From the NCBI GenBank assembly GCA_965369385.1, contig CBDUQP010000092.1:1-14749 (forward strand): DNA of 14,749 nucleotides. The letters are read 5' to 3'. The DNA comes from CBDUQP01 sp965369385. Its GTDB lineage: Bacteria > Planctomycetota > Phycisphaerae > SM23-33. A model generated the notes under the pieces. That model searched no databases. It saw only the letters and a list, made by a program, of their open reading frames with translations, and had not been told where the DNA came from. The translations under genes were made by a program, and so were the position numbers. This document shows positions 1 to 6,587 of this stretch, one piece after another (positions within the stretch are counted from its first letter, which is position 1; each line of letters starts with the position of its first letter).

Positions 1-111
1 GAGCAGGAGATTCGCCACTCGCTTCGCTTGTGGCCAGGAGACCGCTGGTGAGCCGCCTTTCTGGACTTCGAGTCCAGGCGACGGATCACGTCTTTGCCGT
101 TTCTCCTGCTC
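1..111. repeat. Structured element bounded by a 10-bp inverted repeat
   Basis: GAGCAGGAGA at 1-10 is exactly complementary, in inverted orientation, to TCTCCTGCTC at 102-111. Between these ends are smaller hairpins: GCCAC 14-18 with GTGGC 30-34, CCAG 34-37 with CTGG 45-48, and CTGGACT 61-67 with AGTCCAG 71-77 around a TCG loop, with CGCC 54-57 and GGCG 77-80 able to extend the last one. This could be a structured RNA, a MITE-like or REP-like repeat, or the folded 3' region of the leftward transcript. The left repeat arm starts at the window edge, so the true boundary is unknown. The pairings are seen directly; the role is not. Confidence 0.45.
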
Positions 112-128
112 AACTGTTCCACTGCTCT

Positions 129-170
129 GTGTACGAGAATTCTTTCTTGCCAGAAAGAAATCTCGTACAC
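129..170. repeat. Long near-perfect hairpin (18 bp plus one mismatch, 4-nt loop)
   Basis: GTGTACGAGA at 129-138 pairs with TCTCGTACAC at 161-170. After one A/A mismatch (139/160), TTCTTTCT 140-147 pairs with AGAAAGAA 152-159 around loop TGCC 148-151. CAACTG 111-116 and CAGTTG 174-179 can pair outside it, making a larger nested structure. It lies 49 bp beyond the stop codon of the leftward lipoprotein gene. Neither strand has a long T run right after the stem, so it is not a textbook intrinsic terminator, but it could stabilise a 3' end or block ribosome access to a GTG at 170. Confidence 0.7.
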
Positions 171-218
171 GCTCAGTTGCTCCTTTTGAGAGGTCAGATC
201 GGTGTTTTCGCGGGTTGG

Positions 219-1046
219 CTACTCGTTGTTTGCATCCTCTATTTCCATCAGCTTGCCAACCGGTTCGGAAATGTGGCTTTCGATGAGTGCATCGAGTTCG
301 GTTTCGGCGTTGGCCTGATCGATGTCGGCGTTGTCCAGGCCGTTTTGGAGCGCTTCCATAACATTGAGGACGCCGGCGACCAGCTCCCCGTGCAGTTTCA
401 TTCGATCGACTTGGGCATCTGTGGTTATGAACTTCCAGGGGCTGGTGGAAGTGTCGATCTTGAAAACATGTCCGTCTTCGCCGCCGATTGTCAGTTCCGT
501 GTCTGTTTCGTTGACAGTGCAAGAGCCCTGTGTCGCGAACAAGCCAGCTGCTTCTTTGCCGGGTACTGTTATGTTGCTGAGCGACTCGGTTGCCTTTTCT
601 ATGATCTTCTTGGTCAGGTCCTTGCCGAGTGTGCTCTGTCCGGTTCTCTGGAGCGAGGCGATACTGGCCCTGAGGCTAAGTTCGCTGGATTCCATGTTGC
701 GGATAAGCGATTCGGATTTGGCGTCGTGGAGCTTGGCCAGTGTGTCGAAATCTCTTGTCTTTATGCATTGGGCGCATGCATCCAGGAGTCTCATGGCGGT
801 TTGTGTCTTGTCGGCAGTAACCTCGGGCAGGCGCACCTTTTGATCGCCGGAGTTTGTGGTGGTTACTTTTTGCGATTCGCGACTCGGTAATGCTGAGTTT
901 TCCATACTTTGCGATGGCAAGGCAAGTGGGGCGGGTGTGTCGATATCCTTATCGAATCCTTCAATGTCCTCAGATTCGCGTCTTTTGCAACCTGTCAGGC
1001 ATAGCACCATGACACACAGTATCGAAACAAGTTTCAGGCTTCTCAT
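219..1046 (-). CDS. Small secreted lipoprotein of unknown function
   Basis: I do not recognise the family. The protein is 275 aa if it starts at the ATG at 1046. That start is preceded by AAGGAG (1054-1059) with an 8-nt spacer, and it is preferred over an in-frame ATG at 1070, which has no such site. The N-terminus is a lipoprotein signal peptide: MRSLK, a hydrophobic core, then the lipobox LTGC with the lipidated Cys at residue 20, followed by a charged KRRESED stretch. Residues about 25-75 look disordered (P, S, Q, T rich). The rest is a soluble domain with helices (DACAQCIKTRDFDTLAKLHD; an acidic C-terminal helix) and a strand-rich middle (TELTIGGEDGHVFKI, SPWKFIT). It would be anchored on the periplasmic side of a membrane. 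It lies 164 bp downstream of the hydrolase gene on the same strand and may have its own promoter. Several planctomycete lipoproteins have this make-up, but that is a resemblance, not an assignment. Confidence 0.85.
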   Translation of the reverse strand: MRSLKLVSILCVMVLCLTGCKRRESEDIEGFDKDIDTPAPLALPSQSMENSALPSRESQKVTTTNSGDQKVRLPEVTADKTQTAMRLLDACAQCIKTRDFDTLAKLHDAKSESLIRNMESSELSLRASIASLQRTGQSTLGKDLTKKIIEKATESLSNITVPGKEAAGLFATQGSCTVNETDTELTIGGEDGHVFKIDTSTSPWKFITTDAQVDRMKLHGELVAGVLNVMEALQNGLDNADIDQANAETELDALIESHISEPVGKLMEIEDANNE

Positions 1047-1127
1047 TGAGTCACTCCTTGCGGGATACATCCGATCATCTCTTCAGGAAGCATGTTATCC
1101 TGATGTGCCGGAGAGGCACTAAACGAT

Positions 1128-1156
1128 ATTCTTGCTTACCGGCGCTCCAAAGACAA
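1128..1156 (-). promoter_or_regulatory. Possible sigma70-type promoter for the lipoprotein gene
   Basis: Reading leftward, TTGTCT (1151-1156) and AAGAAT (1128-1133) are separated by exactly 17 bp. Each matches the consensus at 4 of 6 positions. A 5-bp hairpin (GTGCC/GGCAC, about 1107-1121) follows in the would-be leader. This is the best candidate in the 164-bp gap upstream of the lipoprotein gene but is weak on sequence alone. Confidence 0.25.
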
Positions 1157-1210
1157 GATCAAAACCCGGCTCGATTGTCGCCAAAGTCACCTCCGTCATG
1201 CCAGAATGGT

Positions 1211-2554
1211 TCAGTTCGATGCATTTACCGTGGATGATTGAGGCGGAACGTTGTTTTCAGGATACTGTCCGTGCGGGAATGGATCCTTTCCGGGCTTGGG
1301 GTTGTTCTTGCGATTCTGCTTGAACAGCCACCTCATGTATTTGCGGTTGCCCCATGCCCAGGCTGCGCTGCTTCCATGGCCCGTGTTGGGGAACTCCACA
1401 TACGTACTTCGTCCGCCTTGGGCTACGATTTCCTTGTGAACCGCCTTGCTGCCGAAACGCATCTTGTCCTTGCCGCCCACCAGCACATGCACGGGAATAT
1501 GCTTATAACGCATTACTTCCAGCTTCAGGCGGTCAATAAGTTTGCCTTGTGGAGTGGTGTATGGCCGCCCGATAGGCCAACCTGCGCACGAGATTGCACC
1601 GGCGAATACTTCACGCCCGGCCTTCAGGAACTCCCAGCATCCCTTGCCGCCCAGTGAATAGCCACCCAGGTATACCCTGTCGGGGTCTATATTTAGCGAC
1701 GGGTCCCGGATGAGGGTGCTTACCAGCCTTAGTGTGCCAAGTGTGTACCAACTGTTCTCGTTAATAGTTGGATAGGTCGGATGGTACTTGTCGGGCGCGC
1801 CAAGCCTGCCCCTTGGCCAGAACGGCGGGGGCACTTCTTTGCCTTTTGGTACCTGGCTTATCAGGCTGAAGCAGTTGAGGTCATTATCATCGTAGTATTT
1901 GGTGAACAGGTAGCGTGCCAGCGTACACGGCTCCATGCTGCCCATGTTGTTGGAGCCCATTCCCCCTGATCCGTGCAGCGAGATAACAAGTGGATAGGAT
2001 TTGGAAGGATCGTAATTGCGGGGAAGTTTCAGCCGGAATGGCAGTTTCTTCCCCCTGAACGGGAAATAGCCCGGTGAGTGTCCGTATACGGTTCGCCAGC
2101 CTTGCCAGTATTTGTGTTTGATGGAGTTGATGCTGACATTGCCGGTAGTCTGCACGAGCAACCAGGCGCGGCTGCGCATTTTTGCATTAGCGGGGAAAGG
2201 CAGCTCCTTGCCGTTGGTGGCCTTGTAGAACCTGGATTTGAACTTTTTCTCGAGGGTCTTTTCCAACGAGAACCGGTCGCCTCCAGAAGCGATGGCGAGC
2301 TTGACGGTGCCATTGCCTGTGTAGTCGACGGTGACTCTATGATGATTGAGTTCCCACCCTGCGCCATTGTCGATTATCGGTGAAATACTGCATTTTGAGT
2401 CGTTTATCTTGCGTTGCTGCCAATGTGCGACTTGCGAAGCGGTATGCGTTTTCTCCGCTTCGTTGACAGGTTTGGCGGATGCTTGTGCGATATGGTTTGA
2501 CGCAAGCAGCAGGCAAAAGCCTATTGCGGCCGCTATTAATGTTCTGAACTTCAT
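1211..2554 (-). CDS. Secreted alpha/beta-hydrolase (esterase/peptidase-like)
   Basis: This is a 447-aa exported serine hydrolase of the predicted-peptidase / feruloyl-esterase-like / prolyl-oligopeptidase-like superfamily. A Sec signal peptide covers residues 1-25 (hydrophobic IAAAIGFCLLLAS, likely cut after AQA). Residues about 45-165 form a strand-rich N-terminal domain with no motif I recognise, possibly a sugar-binding or interaction module. The hydrolase core starts near 170 (PFRLKLPRNYDPSKSYPLVISLHGSGG, where HGSGG supplies the oxyanion hole). The nucleophile is Ser300 in GYSLGG, with a plausible acid Asp363 (VGGKDKM) and base His393 (NTGHGSS). The complete triad argues for an active enzyme. 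The substrate is not evident; polysaccharide esters or peptides are both possible. The C-terminal 35 residues are Pro/Asn rich and probably unstructured. GGAG at 2560-2563 lies 5 nt before the ATG. The gene starts 38 bp after xseB, so co-transcription is likely. Confidence 0.88.
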   Translation of the reverse strand: MKFRTLIAAAIGFCLLLASNHIAQASAKPVNEAEKTHTASQVAHWQQRKINDSKCSISPIIDNGAGWELNHHRVTVDYTGNGTVKLAIASGGDRFSLEKTLEKKFKSRFYKATNGKELPFPANAKMRSRAWLLVQTTGNVSINSIKHKYWQGWRTVYGHSPGYFPFRGKKLPFRLKLPRNYDPSKSYPLVISLHGSGGMGSNNMGSMEPCTLARYLFTKYYDDNDLNCFSLISQVPKGKEVPPPFWPRGRLGAPDKYHPTYPTINENSWYTLGTLRLVSTLIRDPSLNIDPDRVYLGGYSLGGKGCWEFLKAGREVFAGAISCAGWPIGRPYTTPQGKLIDRLKLEVMRYKHIPVHVLVGGKDKMRFGSKAVHKEIVAQGGRSTYVEFPNTGHGSSAAWAWGNRKYMRWLFKQNRKNNPKPGKDPFPHGQYPENNVPPQSSTVNASN

Positions 2555-2592
2555 TGGTGCTCCGTTATGGGTGTGATGAATTCTTTGTCCGC

Positions 2593-2829
2593 TCAGTCGT
2601 CGTCTTCGGCGGGCAATTCACCTTTGGGGATTAATTCGTTATCGTCTCCCTTGGTGAGAATCTGAATTTTCTGTTCGGCCTTGTCGAGGATAGTCCTGCA
2701 TTGCTTAACCAGCTTGATTCCCTCGCCGTACTTATTGATCGACTCTTCCAGGGGAACCTTGCCCTCTTCGATTTGGGTCACGATCTCTTCGAGGCGTTCC
2801 AGTGCTTGTTCAAAAGATAGCTTTGCCAT
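2593..2829 (-). CDS. xseB: Exodeoxyribonuclease VII small subunit
   Basis: The 78-aa protein has the usual XseB length and pattern: SFEQALERLEEIVTQIEEGK, VPLEESINKYGEGIKLVKQC, then an amphipathic helix (LDKAEQKIQIL) and an acidic tail. Several XseB chains wrap one XseA and are needed for the activity of exonuclease VII, which degrades single-stranded DNA from both ends into short oligonucleotides in the cytoplasm and acts in mismatch repair and DNA damage tolerance. The gene follows xseA by 14 bp, the normal order. A short AGGTG-type ribosome site lies 6 nt before the ATG. Confidence 0.97.
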   Translation of the reverse strand: MAKLSFEQALERLEEIVTQIEEGKVPLEESINKYGEGIKLVKQCRTILDKAEQKIQILTKGDDNELIPKGELPAEDDD

Positions 2830-2843
2830 TCAATTCACCTGTA

Positions 2844-4415
2844 TCAGTCAAAAAGGCCTGGCCCATCTTCCTCCCCGCGCTTTCGGGGGACTGGGGCTTG
2901 GCGTTTATCTGTATTGCGAGGCTGCCGGTCGCTTGCTTTGGAGCTTCCAGCTACGCTCTTAATTTGTCCGTCGGCCAGTTCCGTGCGGATGGTATCTCCA
3001 TCGGCAACCTGGGCTACCGACCGTAGTATTTCGCCATTTGCCAATCTGGTTACCGAAAATCCCCTGGCCAGCACCGATCTGTAACTCATGGCCTCCAGTT
3101 GCCTGGCAACGGCATCCACCTTTTGGCGAGCCAGCGTTATTGCTCTGGTGGGGCTTGTTATGCGGAGGGTTGATTGAGCTTCGGTCAGCCGATCGGATGC
3201 GAGTCTTGCCTGACGCGACAGGGCCCACATGAGGCGACCTTGCAATCGCTCAAGGGCTGCGATGAAGCTCTGGTTGCGGGCGGCGGGGTGTATAATAGCC
3301 AGGCGGTCTGCAAGCGGACCGAACCGCATCCTGGCCGATGAGCATCTGCGAGTGGTGGCGGCGGCGAGCCTGTGCGAAAGCTCGTCGGTGCGTTGGATCT
3401 GCGATCTCAGGTTCCCGGCCGGGTCTCGCAGGAAGTTGCTGCGTGCGAGTCCGTTCAGCACCGCGCGAGCTGAAGACACACGCTCTGTCACGAGTCCGGT
3501 AAGCCTGCCAGCCAGGGTGCGAACGTGTCTGGTGAGTTCGGTAGCATCGGCGACTGCGAGCTCGGCCGCTGCGGTGGGGGTGGCGGCTCGCAGGTCGGCA
3601 ACCATGTCACATATGGACACATCCACTTCATGCCCGATGCCGGAGATAATCGGCGTGTCGGCCGAGAATACCGCGCGTGCGACGGGTTCTTCGTTGAATG
3701 CCCACAGGTCTTCAATGCTTCCGCCGCCGCGAGCGACGATTATCGTGTCTAACTGTAGTTTTTGTGCGTTTGCATCAAGCAGCGAGATTGCATTCGCGAC
3801 GGATTCTGCAGCGCCTTGGCCCTGGACCATCGCGGGCATCACGTATGCCTTTATGCCGGGCCAGCGTCTATTGAGCGTTCTGCGAATATCCTGGACGGCG
3901 GCTCCTGTTGGGCTTGTTACGATTCCGATGGCCCTTGGGAACCTCGGGATAGGCTTTTTGGTGGCAGGGTCGAAAAGCCCCTCGGCGGACAGTTTCTCCC
4001 TGAGCTGGCGAAATGCCAGTTCAAGAGCGCCCTGACCCTGGGGTGTCAGGCGTTCGGCGTAGAACTGCAGTTGCCCCCGCGCATGGTAGACATCCACCTT
4101 GCCGGTGACGACTACTTCAAGCCCATCTTGCGGGCGGAACTTCAGCTTCGAAGCAGCCGAGCGGAACATAGCCACGTCAATGGCTGCATCGGCATCCTTT
4201 ATACGGAAATACATGTGTCCTGATGAATGGAGCTTGAAGTTGCTTATCTCGCCGACGACGGAGACGCGTGTGGGGAATGCCTCCGCGATTGCGTTTTTGA
4301 TCCTGGTCAGCAGTGACGACACTGACATTGGAGCACTTGCCGAGCTGCCTTTGGAGGCGCTGTTGGCCTGCTTGCTCTTGGCAGGGTCGAAGAATGAGAA
4401 TTGGTCATTGTCCAT
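2844..4415 (-). CDS. xseA: Exodeoxyribonuclease VII large subunit
   Basis: This is the catalytic subunit of exonuclease VII, 523 aa, somewhat longer than the usual 400-460. Residues 1-30 are a Ser/Ala-rich extension. Residues about 31-123 are the OB-fold (VSVVGEISNFKLHSSGHMYFRIKD, LEVVVTGKVDVYHARGQLQFYAE) that binds single-stranded DNA. Residues about 150-290 are the catalytic core: IGIVTSPTGAAVQDI, RGGGSIEDLWAFNEE 229-243 and SGIGHEVDVSICDMVADLRA, with His262 and Asp265 in the GHEVD motif where the family's essential His/Asp lie. A long helical region follows to about 440 (XseB-binding coiled coils), then the conserved end with VLARGFSVTRL and IRTELADGQIKSVA. The last 50 residues are a basic, disordered tail. 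No Shine-Dalgarno site is visible before the ATG; TAGAAT lies 9 nt upstream of it, so a very short or leaderless message is possible. The gene begins 92 bp after the anti-sigma gene. Confidence 0.97.
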   Translation of the reverse strand: MDNDQFSFFDPAKSKQANSASKGSSASAPMSVSSLLTRIKNAIAEAFPTRVSVVGEISNFKLHSSGHMYFRIKDADAAIDVAMFRSAASKLKFRPQDGLEVVVTGKVDVYHARGQLQFYAERLTPQGQGALELAFRQLREKLSAEGLFDPATKKPIPRFPRAIGIVTSPTGAAVQDIRRTLNRRWPGIKAYVMPAMVQGQGAAESVANAISLLDANAQKLQLDTIIVARGGGSIEDLWAFNEEPVARAVFSADTPIISGIGHEVDVSICDMVADLRAATPTAAAELAVADATELTRHVRTLAGRLTGLVTERVSSARAVLNGLARSNFLRDPAGNLRSQIQRTDELSHRLAAATTRRCSSARMRFGPLADRLAIIHPAARNQSFIAALERLQGRLMWALSRQARLASDRLTEAQSTLRITSPTRAITLARQKVDAVARQLEAMSYRSVLARGFSVTRLANGEILRSVAQVADGDTIRTELADGQIKSVAGSSKASDRQPRNTDKRQAPVPRKRGEEDGPGLFD

Positions 4416-4507
4416 TGCAGGAGTATTCTACCGGGGGCGTTGCCACAATTCACGCATCATGTATTGTCGTTTGAGGTAACCAATACCGCAAGAGTCTCAT
4501 GGCGAGG

Positions 4508-5524
4508 TTATCTGGCGGTTGGTGGAGAATATGCGGGCAGGAGGAATGTGTCTGTCGCCGAGGTGGGAGCTTCCGAGCCGTCATAGGCGGTCACATTCTG
4601 AATCTGGTAGATGTTGTCATTGCCGATGCCGACGTTGGCGCTCTTTTGCCAGGCAACGTGCCTGTCCAGATGCAGTACGTTATGCCCACGCTGGCCGTGA
4701 TTGTCACTGGAGGTACGTCCCAATTGTGACTCATTGAATCTGCCATCGGGGAAAAGCGGGGTCTTGTCCGACAGGACAACCATTTGTGCCAACCGTTCGC
4801 TGGCATTTTCAAGAATTCGCAAGGGCATGCCTCGCGGGCCAAGAGTGTGCTGATACGAATAGCTGATCGCCTCCGGGCCGGGGAAGTCCGTCATTTTGTT
4901 GTCGACCTTGAGCGGTTTCTGGTTGGCTTGGGGGTCGGCGGGGCATTTGAATGTGTCGGGCAAGGCGTATCCGTTGGTGACAAGCTTGAACAGATTACCC
5001 GAGTTACTGGAAACCTTGCGATTGGTCCCGCCGAGCCAGTATCCGCTTGCTTGCGGGTCGGCGGGCAGTTGGTGATTGTTGGCGGCTGCGTATGCGCCCA
5101 TTGCGGTACCGATCTGCCCATTGTTGGCGGCGCACTGGTTGGCCATGGCTTTTCGTTCGGCCTGTTGCATGTACGAGACGGCTGTTATGGAGATTAGCAG
5201 CACAGCCGCTACGGCTACACCGAGTTCCCGGAGAGTGAAAGTGGGGTATCCGATGCGTTGTCGCAGCTCCTTTTTGTTCGATGCTGCCTGAGCCTTCTTC
5301 TGTGCATTGATCCTTGCCATTGTTCTTTCGAACAGGGCAGTTGGTGTGCGGACATCTGCGATGGCGTCCAGGCAAGCCAGTGGTCGGGCAAGTTCATCCT
5401 TCATGCGGCTGAACTCGGGATCTTCTGCCAGGCGTTTGCGGACATCGTCGGCTGTCTGTTCGTCACAGTGTCCGAGCAGGTAATCCATCAAAATGGATTC
5501 GGAGTTGTCATTCTGCTTGTCCAT
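4508..5524 (-). CDS. Anti-sigma factor-like protein fused to a pseudopilin/DUF1559-like domain
   Basis: The 338-aa single-pass membrane protein is probably the partner of the adjacent ECF sigma factor. Residues about 10-60 resemble an anti-sigma domain (ILMDYLLGHCDEQTADDVRKRLAEDPEF) but lack the HxxxCxxC zinc motif. Residues 95-118 (TFTLRELGVAVAAVLLISIT) form the only membrane segment. It copies a type IV pilin N-terminus: FTLxEL with Glu100 at the +5 position, but with Thr95 where prepilin peptidase needs Gly. After it come ANQCAANNGQIGTAMGAYAAANNHQLP and a C-terminal SSDNHGQRGHNVLHLDRHVAW, which resembles the H-X9-DG motif of DUF1559 proteins though the spacing is off by one and DG is DR. 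The C-terminal part would lie outside the cytoplasm and could be the sensor. The start overlaps the sigma gene's stop by 17 bp and has only a weak ribosome site, implying translational coupling. The domain reading is inference from motifs. Confidence 0.8.
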   Translation of the reverse strand: MDKQNDNSESILMDYLLGHCDEQTADDVRKRLAEDPEFSRMKDELARPLACLDAIADVRTPTALFERTMARINAQKKAQAASNKKELRQRIGYPTFTLRELGVAVAAVLLISITAVSYMQQAERKAMANQCAANNGQIGTAMGAYAAANNHQLPADPQASGYWLGGTNRKVSSNSGNLFKLVTNGYALPDTFKCPADPQANQKPLKVDNKMTDFPGPEAISYSYQHTLGPRGMPLRILENASERLAQMVVLSDKTPLFPDGRFNESQLGRTSSDNHGQRGHNVLHLDRHVAWQKSANVGIGNDNIYQIQNVTAYDGSEAPTSATDTFLLPAYSPPTAR

Positions 5525-6137
5525 AACCTAACCGTTCAGCGTTTGCTTGCCAGAGTTTCTGAAATTGCTTTACCGCAGCATGGAGGCGACTTTTTACCGT
5601 CCCTAGCGGTATCTCCAGCACATCCGCGATCTCCTTGTATGGAAAATCATGAAAATAGCACAGCGTAAGAACCATTCTCAGATTTTCCGGAAGCTCATTA
5701 ACCAACTCTTGTACGACCTGACGAATCTCTTTGTTCTCGGTGATTTCGTCAGGCGTGGGAATATCTGCGGGCATAAGTGACGCATAGTCGGCATCATCCC
5801 CGTCTCCCCCGGCGATACTGGCGTCCAGAGAAGCCATCTGACGGCGCGTGCGGCTGCGAAGGGCATCTCTGGCCTTGTTGGCGGAAATCGTGAAAAGCCA
5901 AGGCTTTAGGCGCTTGTTCTGGTCGAAGCTGGCTGCCGAGATGTGAAGCTGAAGGAAGGTTTCCTGGAAAACATCGTCCGCGAGGGCATGATTGCCCGTG
6001 AATCTCGCCAGAAAACCGAACAGTTCATGCTGGTATCGCTTGATAAGCGTTTCGAAGGCAGTCGGATCGCCATCCAGATGTCTCTGGAGCAACTCGCTGT
6101 CTGCAATCTGGTTAGTTTTCTCGTCTGAATCTGCCAA
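5508..6137 (-). CDS. ECF-family RNA polymerase sigma factor (probable TTG start)
   Basis: This is an extracytoplasmic-function sigma factor with domains 2 and 4 only. With the TTG start at 6137 it has 209 aa. Region 2 spans about residues 12-105: ADSELLQRHLDGDPTAFETL, then ADDVFQETFLQLH with the conserved DDVFQETF at 54-61, then KPWLFTISANKARDALRSRTRR, which contacts the -10 element. A variable acidic linker follows (GGDGDDADYASLMPADIPTP). Region 4 follows at about 140-200 with ELPENLRMVLTLCYFHDFPY and the helix-turn-helix KEIADVLEIPLGTVKSRLH. The frame is open upstream to an ATG at 6356, but that adds 73 residues without family similarity and would place the start above a TATAAT box at 6201-6206. 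The TTG has AGGGA seven nt upstream. Its stop overlaps the anti-sigma start, the standard arrangement for a regulated pair. Confidence 0.92.
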   Translation of the reverse strand: MADSDEKTNQIADSELLQRHLDGDPTAFETLIKRYQHELFGFLARFTGNHALADDVFQETFLQLHISAASFDQNKRLKPWLFTISANKARDALRSRTRRQMASLDASIAGGDGDDADYASLMPADIPTPDEITENKEIRQVVQELVNELPENLRMVLTLCYFHDFPYKEIADVLEIPLGTVKSRLHAAVKQFQKLWQANAERLGYGQAE

Positions 6138-6200
6138 ACTGACTTCCCTGGTGGCGGTATCGCCCCGGCGAAAAGCCGCGAGCGTGCGAAGATACCATTG

Positions 6201-6206
6201 ATTATA
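6201..6206 (-). promoter_or_regulatory. -10 box (TATAAT) of the sigma/anti-sigma promoter
   Basis: On the minus strand the sequence reads TATAGATATAATC, an exact TATAAT at 6206-6201 in an AT-rich patch. The -35 at 17 bp spacing (GTCGAA) is poor, so the promoter may need an activator or a different sigma factor. Transcription would begin near 6194, about 57 nt before the TTG start, which is why that start was chosen over the ATG at 6356. Confidence 0.4.
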
Positions 6207-6535
6207 TCTATAGAGCACCAGATTTCGACCATGAATTCCTCTAGTGGGCTTGGCGGTCTGCGAGATATTCTTCAGGTCTGGACCCGATCTGGCACACGGG
6301 GCGGCACAAAACGGAGAGTGGAGCTTGGAAACACCAGGCCAAATCCCAACAGGCAAATGGGCTCTTTCTGCCGCCGGGTTTCTGCCGGAGTCTACCGCTC
6401 ACCTGTTCTGCTTTCAAAGTGGGATGCAATGCTCACGACAGTGCGTGTCTCACCAAGGCCGGCCGCAAATACCATATCTGTGAGTTTTTTTGACTGTTCT
6501 AACAGGAGTCGCTTCACAAACGCAGAGTATCAGGG

Positions 6536-6553
6536 TATGTATTTGCGTACATA
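6536..6553. promoter_or_regulatory. Candidate operator: TATGTA-N6-TACATA palindrome
   Basis: TATGTA at 6536-6541 and TACATA at 6548-6553 are perfect inverted half-sites separated by TTTGCG, and GTATG/CATAC (6535-6539, 6557-6561) give a second, looser pairing. The site is 34 bp before the ATG of the first sialidase-like gene, where a GntR- or LacI-type repressor would be expected to block transcription. No such regulator gene is in the window. A chance palindrome is possible. Confidence 0.4.
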
Positions 6554-6587
6554 GACCATACGCGCCTAACCTCTCAGGAGCAGCAGA

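Larger units (their letters stand above)
6138..6587. other. Divergent intergenic/regulatory region
   Basis: This gap separates the leftward sigma gene from the rightward sialidase-like operon. The sigma side holds a TATAAT box (6201-6206, minus strand) and about 55 nt of leader. The other side holds a T7 tract (6485-6491), the palindrome TATGTA-N6-TACATA (6536-6553) and the AGGAG ribosome site (6576-6580) for the gene at 6588. Between about 6230 and 6480 I see no convincing gene on either strand; open frames there are short and have no recognisable protein pattern. Confidence 0.6.

Noticed and set aside
61..77. tRNA T-arm-like hairpin (CTGGACTTCGAGTCCAG)
   Set aside because: The loop-closing base is C instead of the required G before TTCGAGT, and no acceptor, D or anticodon arms can be placed around it.
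30..890. Long rightward open frame (286 codons) opposite the lipoprotein gene
   Set aside because: It is antisense to a gene with a clear lipobox and ribosome site, has no recognisable protein pattern, and is explained by codon bias on the other strand.
1120..1200. A 26-codon minus-strand frame between hydrolase and lipoprotein genes (ATG at 1200, TAG at 1120)
   Set aside because: The frame is tidy but there is no ribosome site before the ATG and it overlaps the candidate lipoprotein promoter; too short to support.
3229..4035. Rightward open frame of 268 codons opposite xseA
   Set aside because: The opposite strand encodes unmistakable XseA motifs; this frame is Ser/Ala/Arg-rich shadow sequence.
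6432..6491. Possible terminator: CTCAC (6432-6436) with GTGAG (6480-6484) then seven T
   Set aside because: The stem is only 5 bp with a loop of over 40 nt. The T run is real but there is no compact GC-rich hairpin before it.
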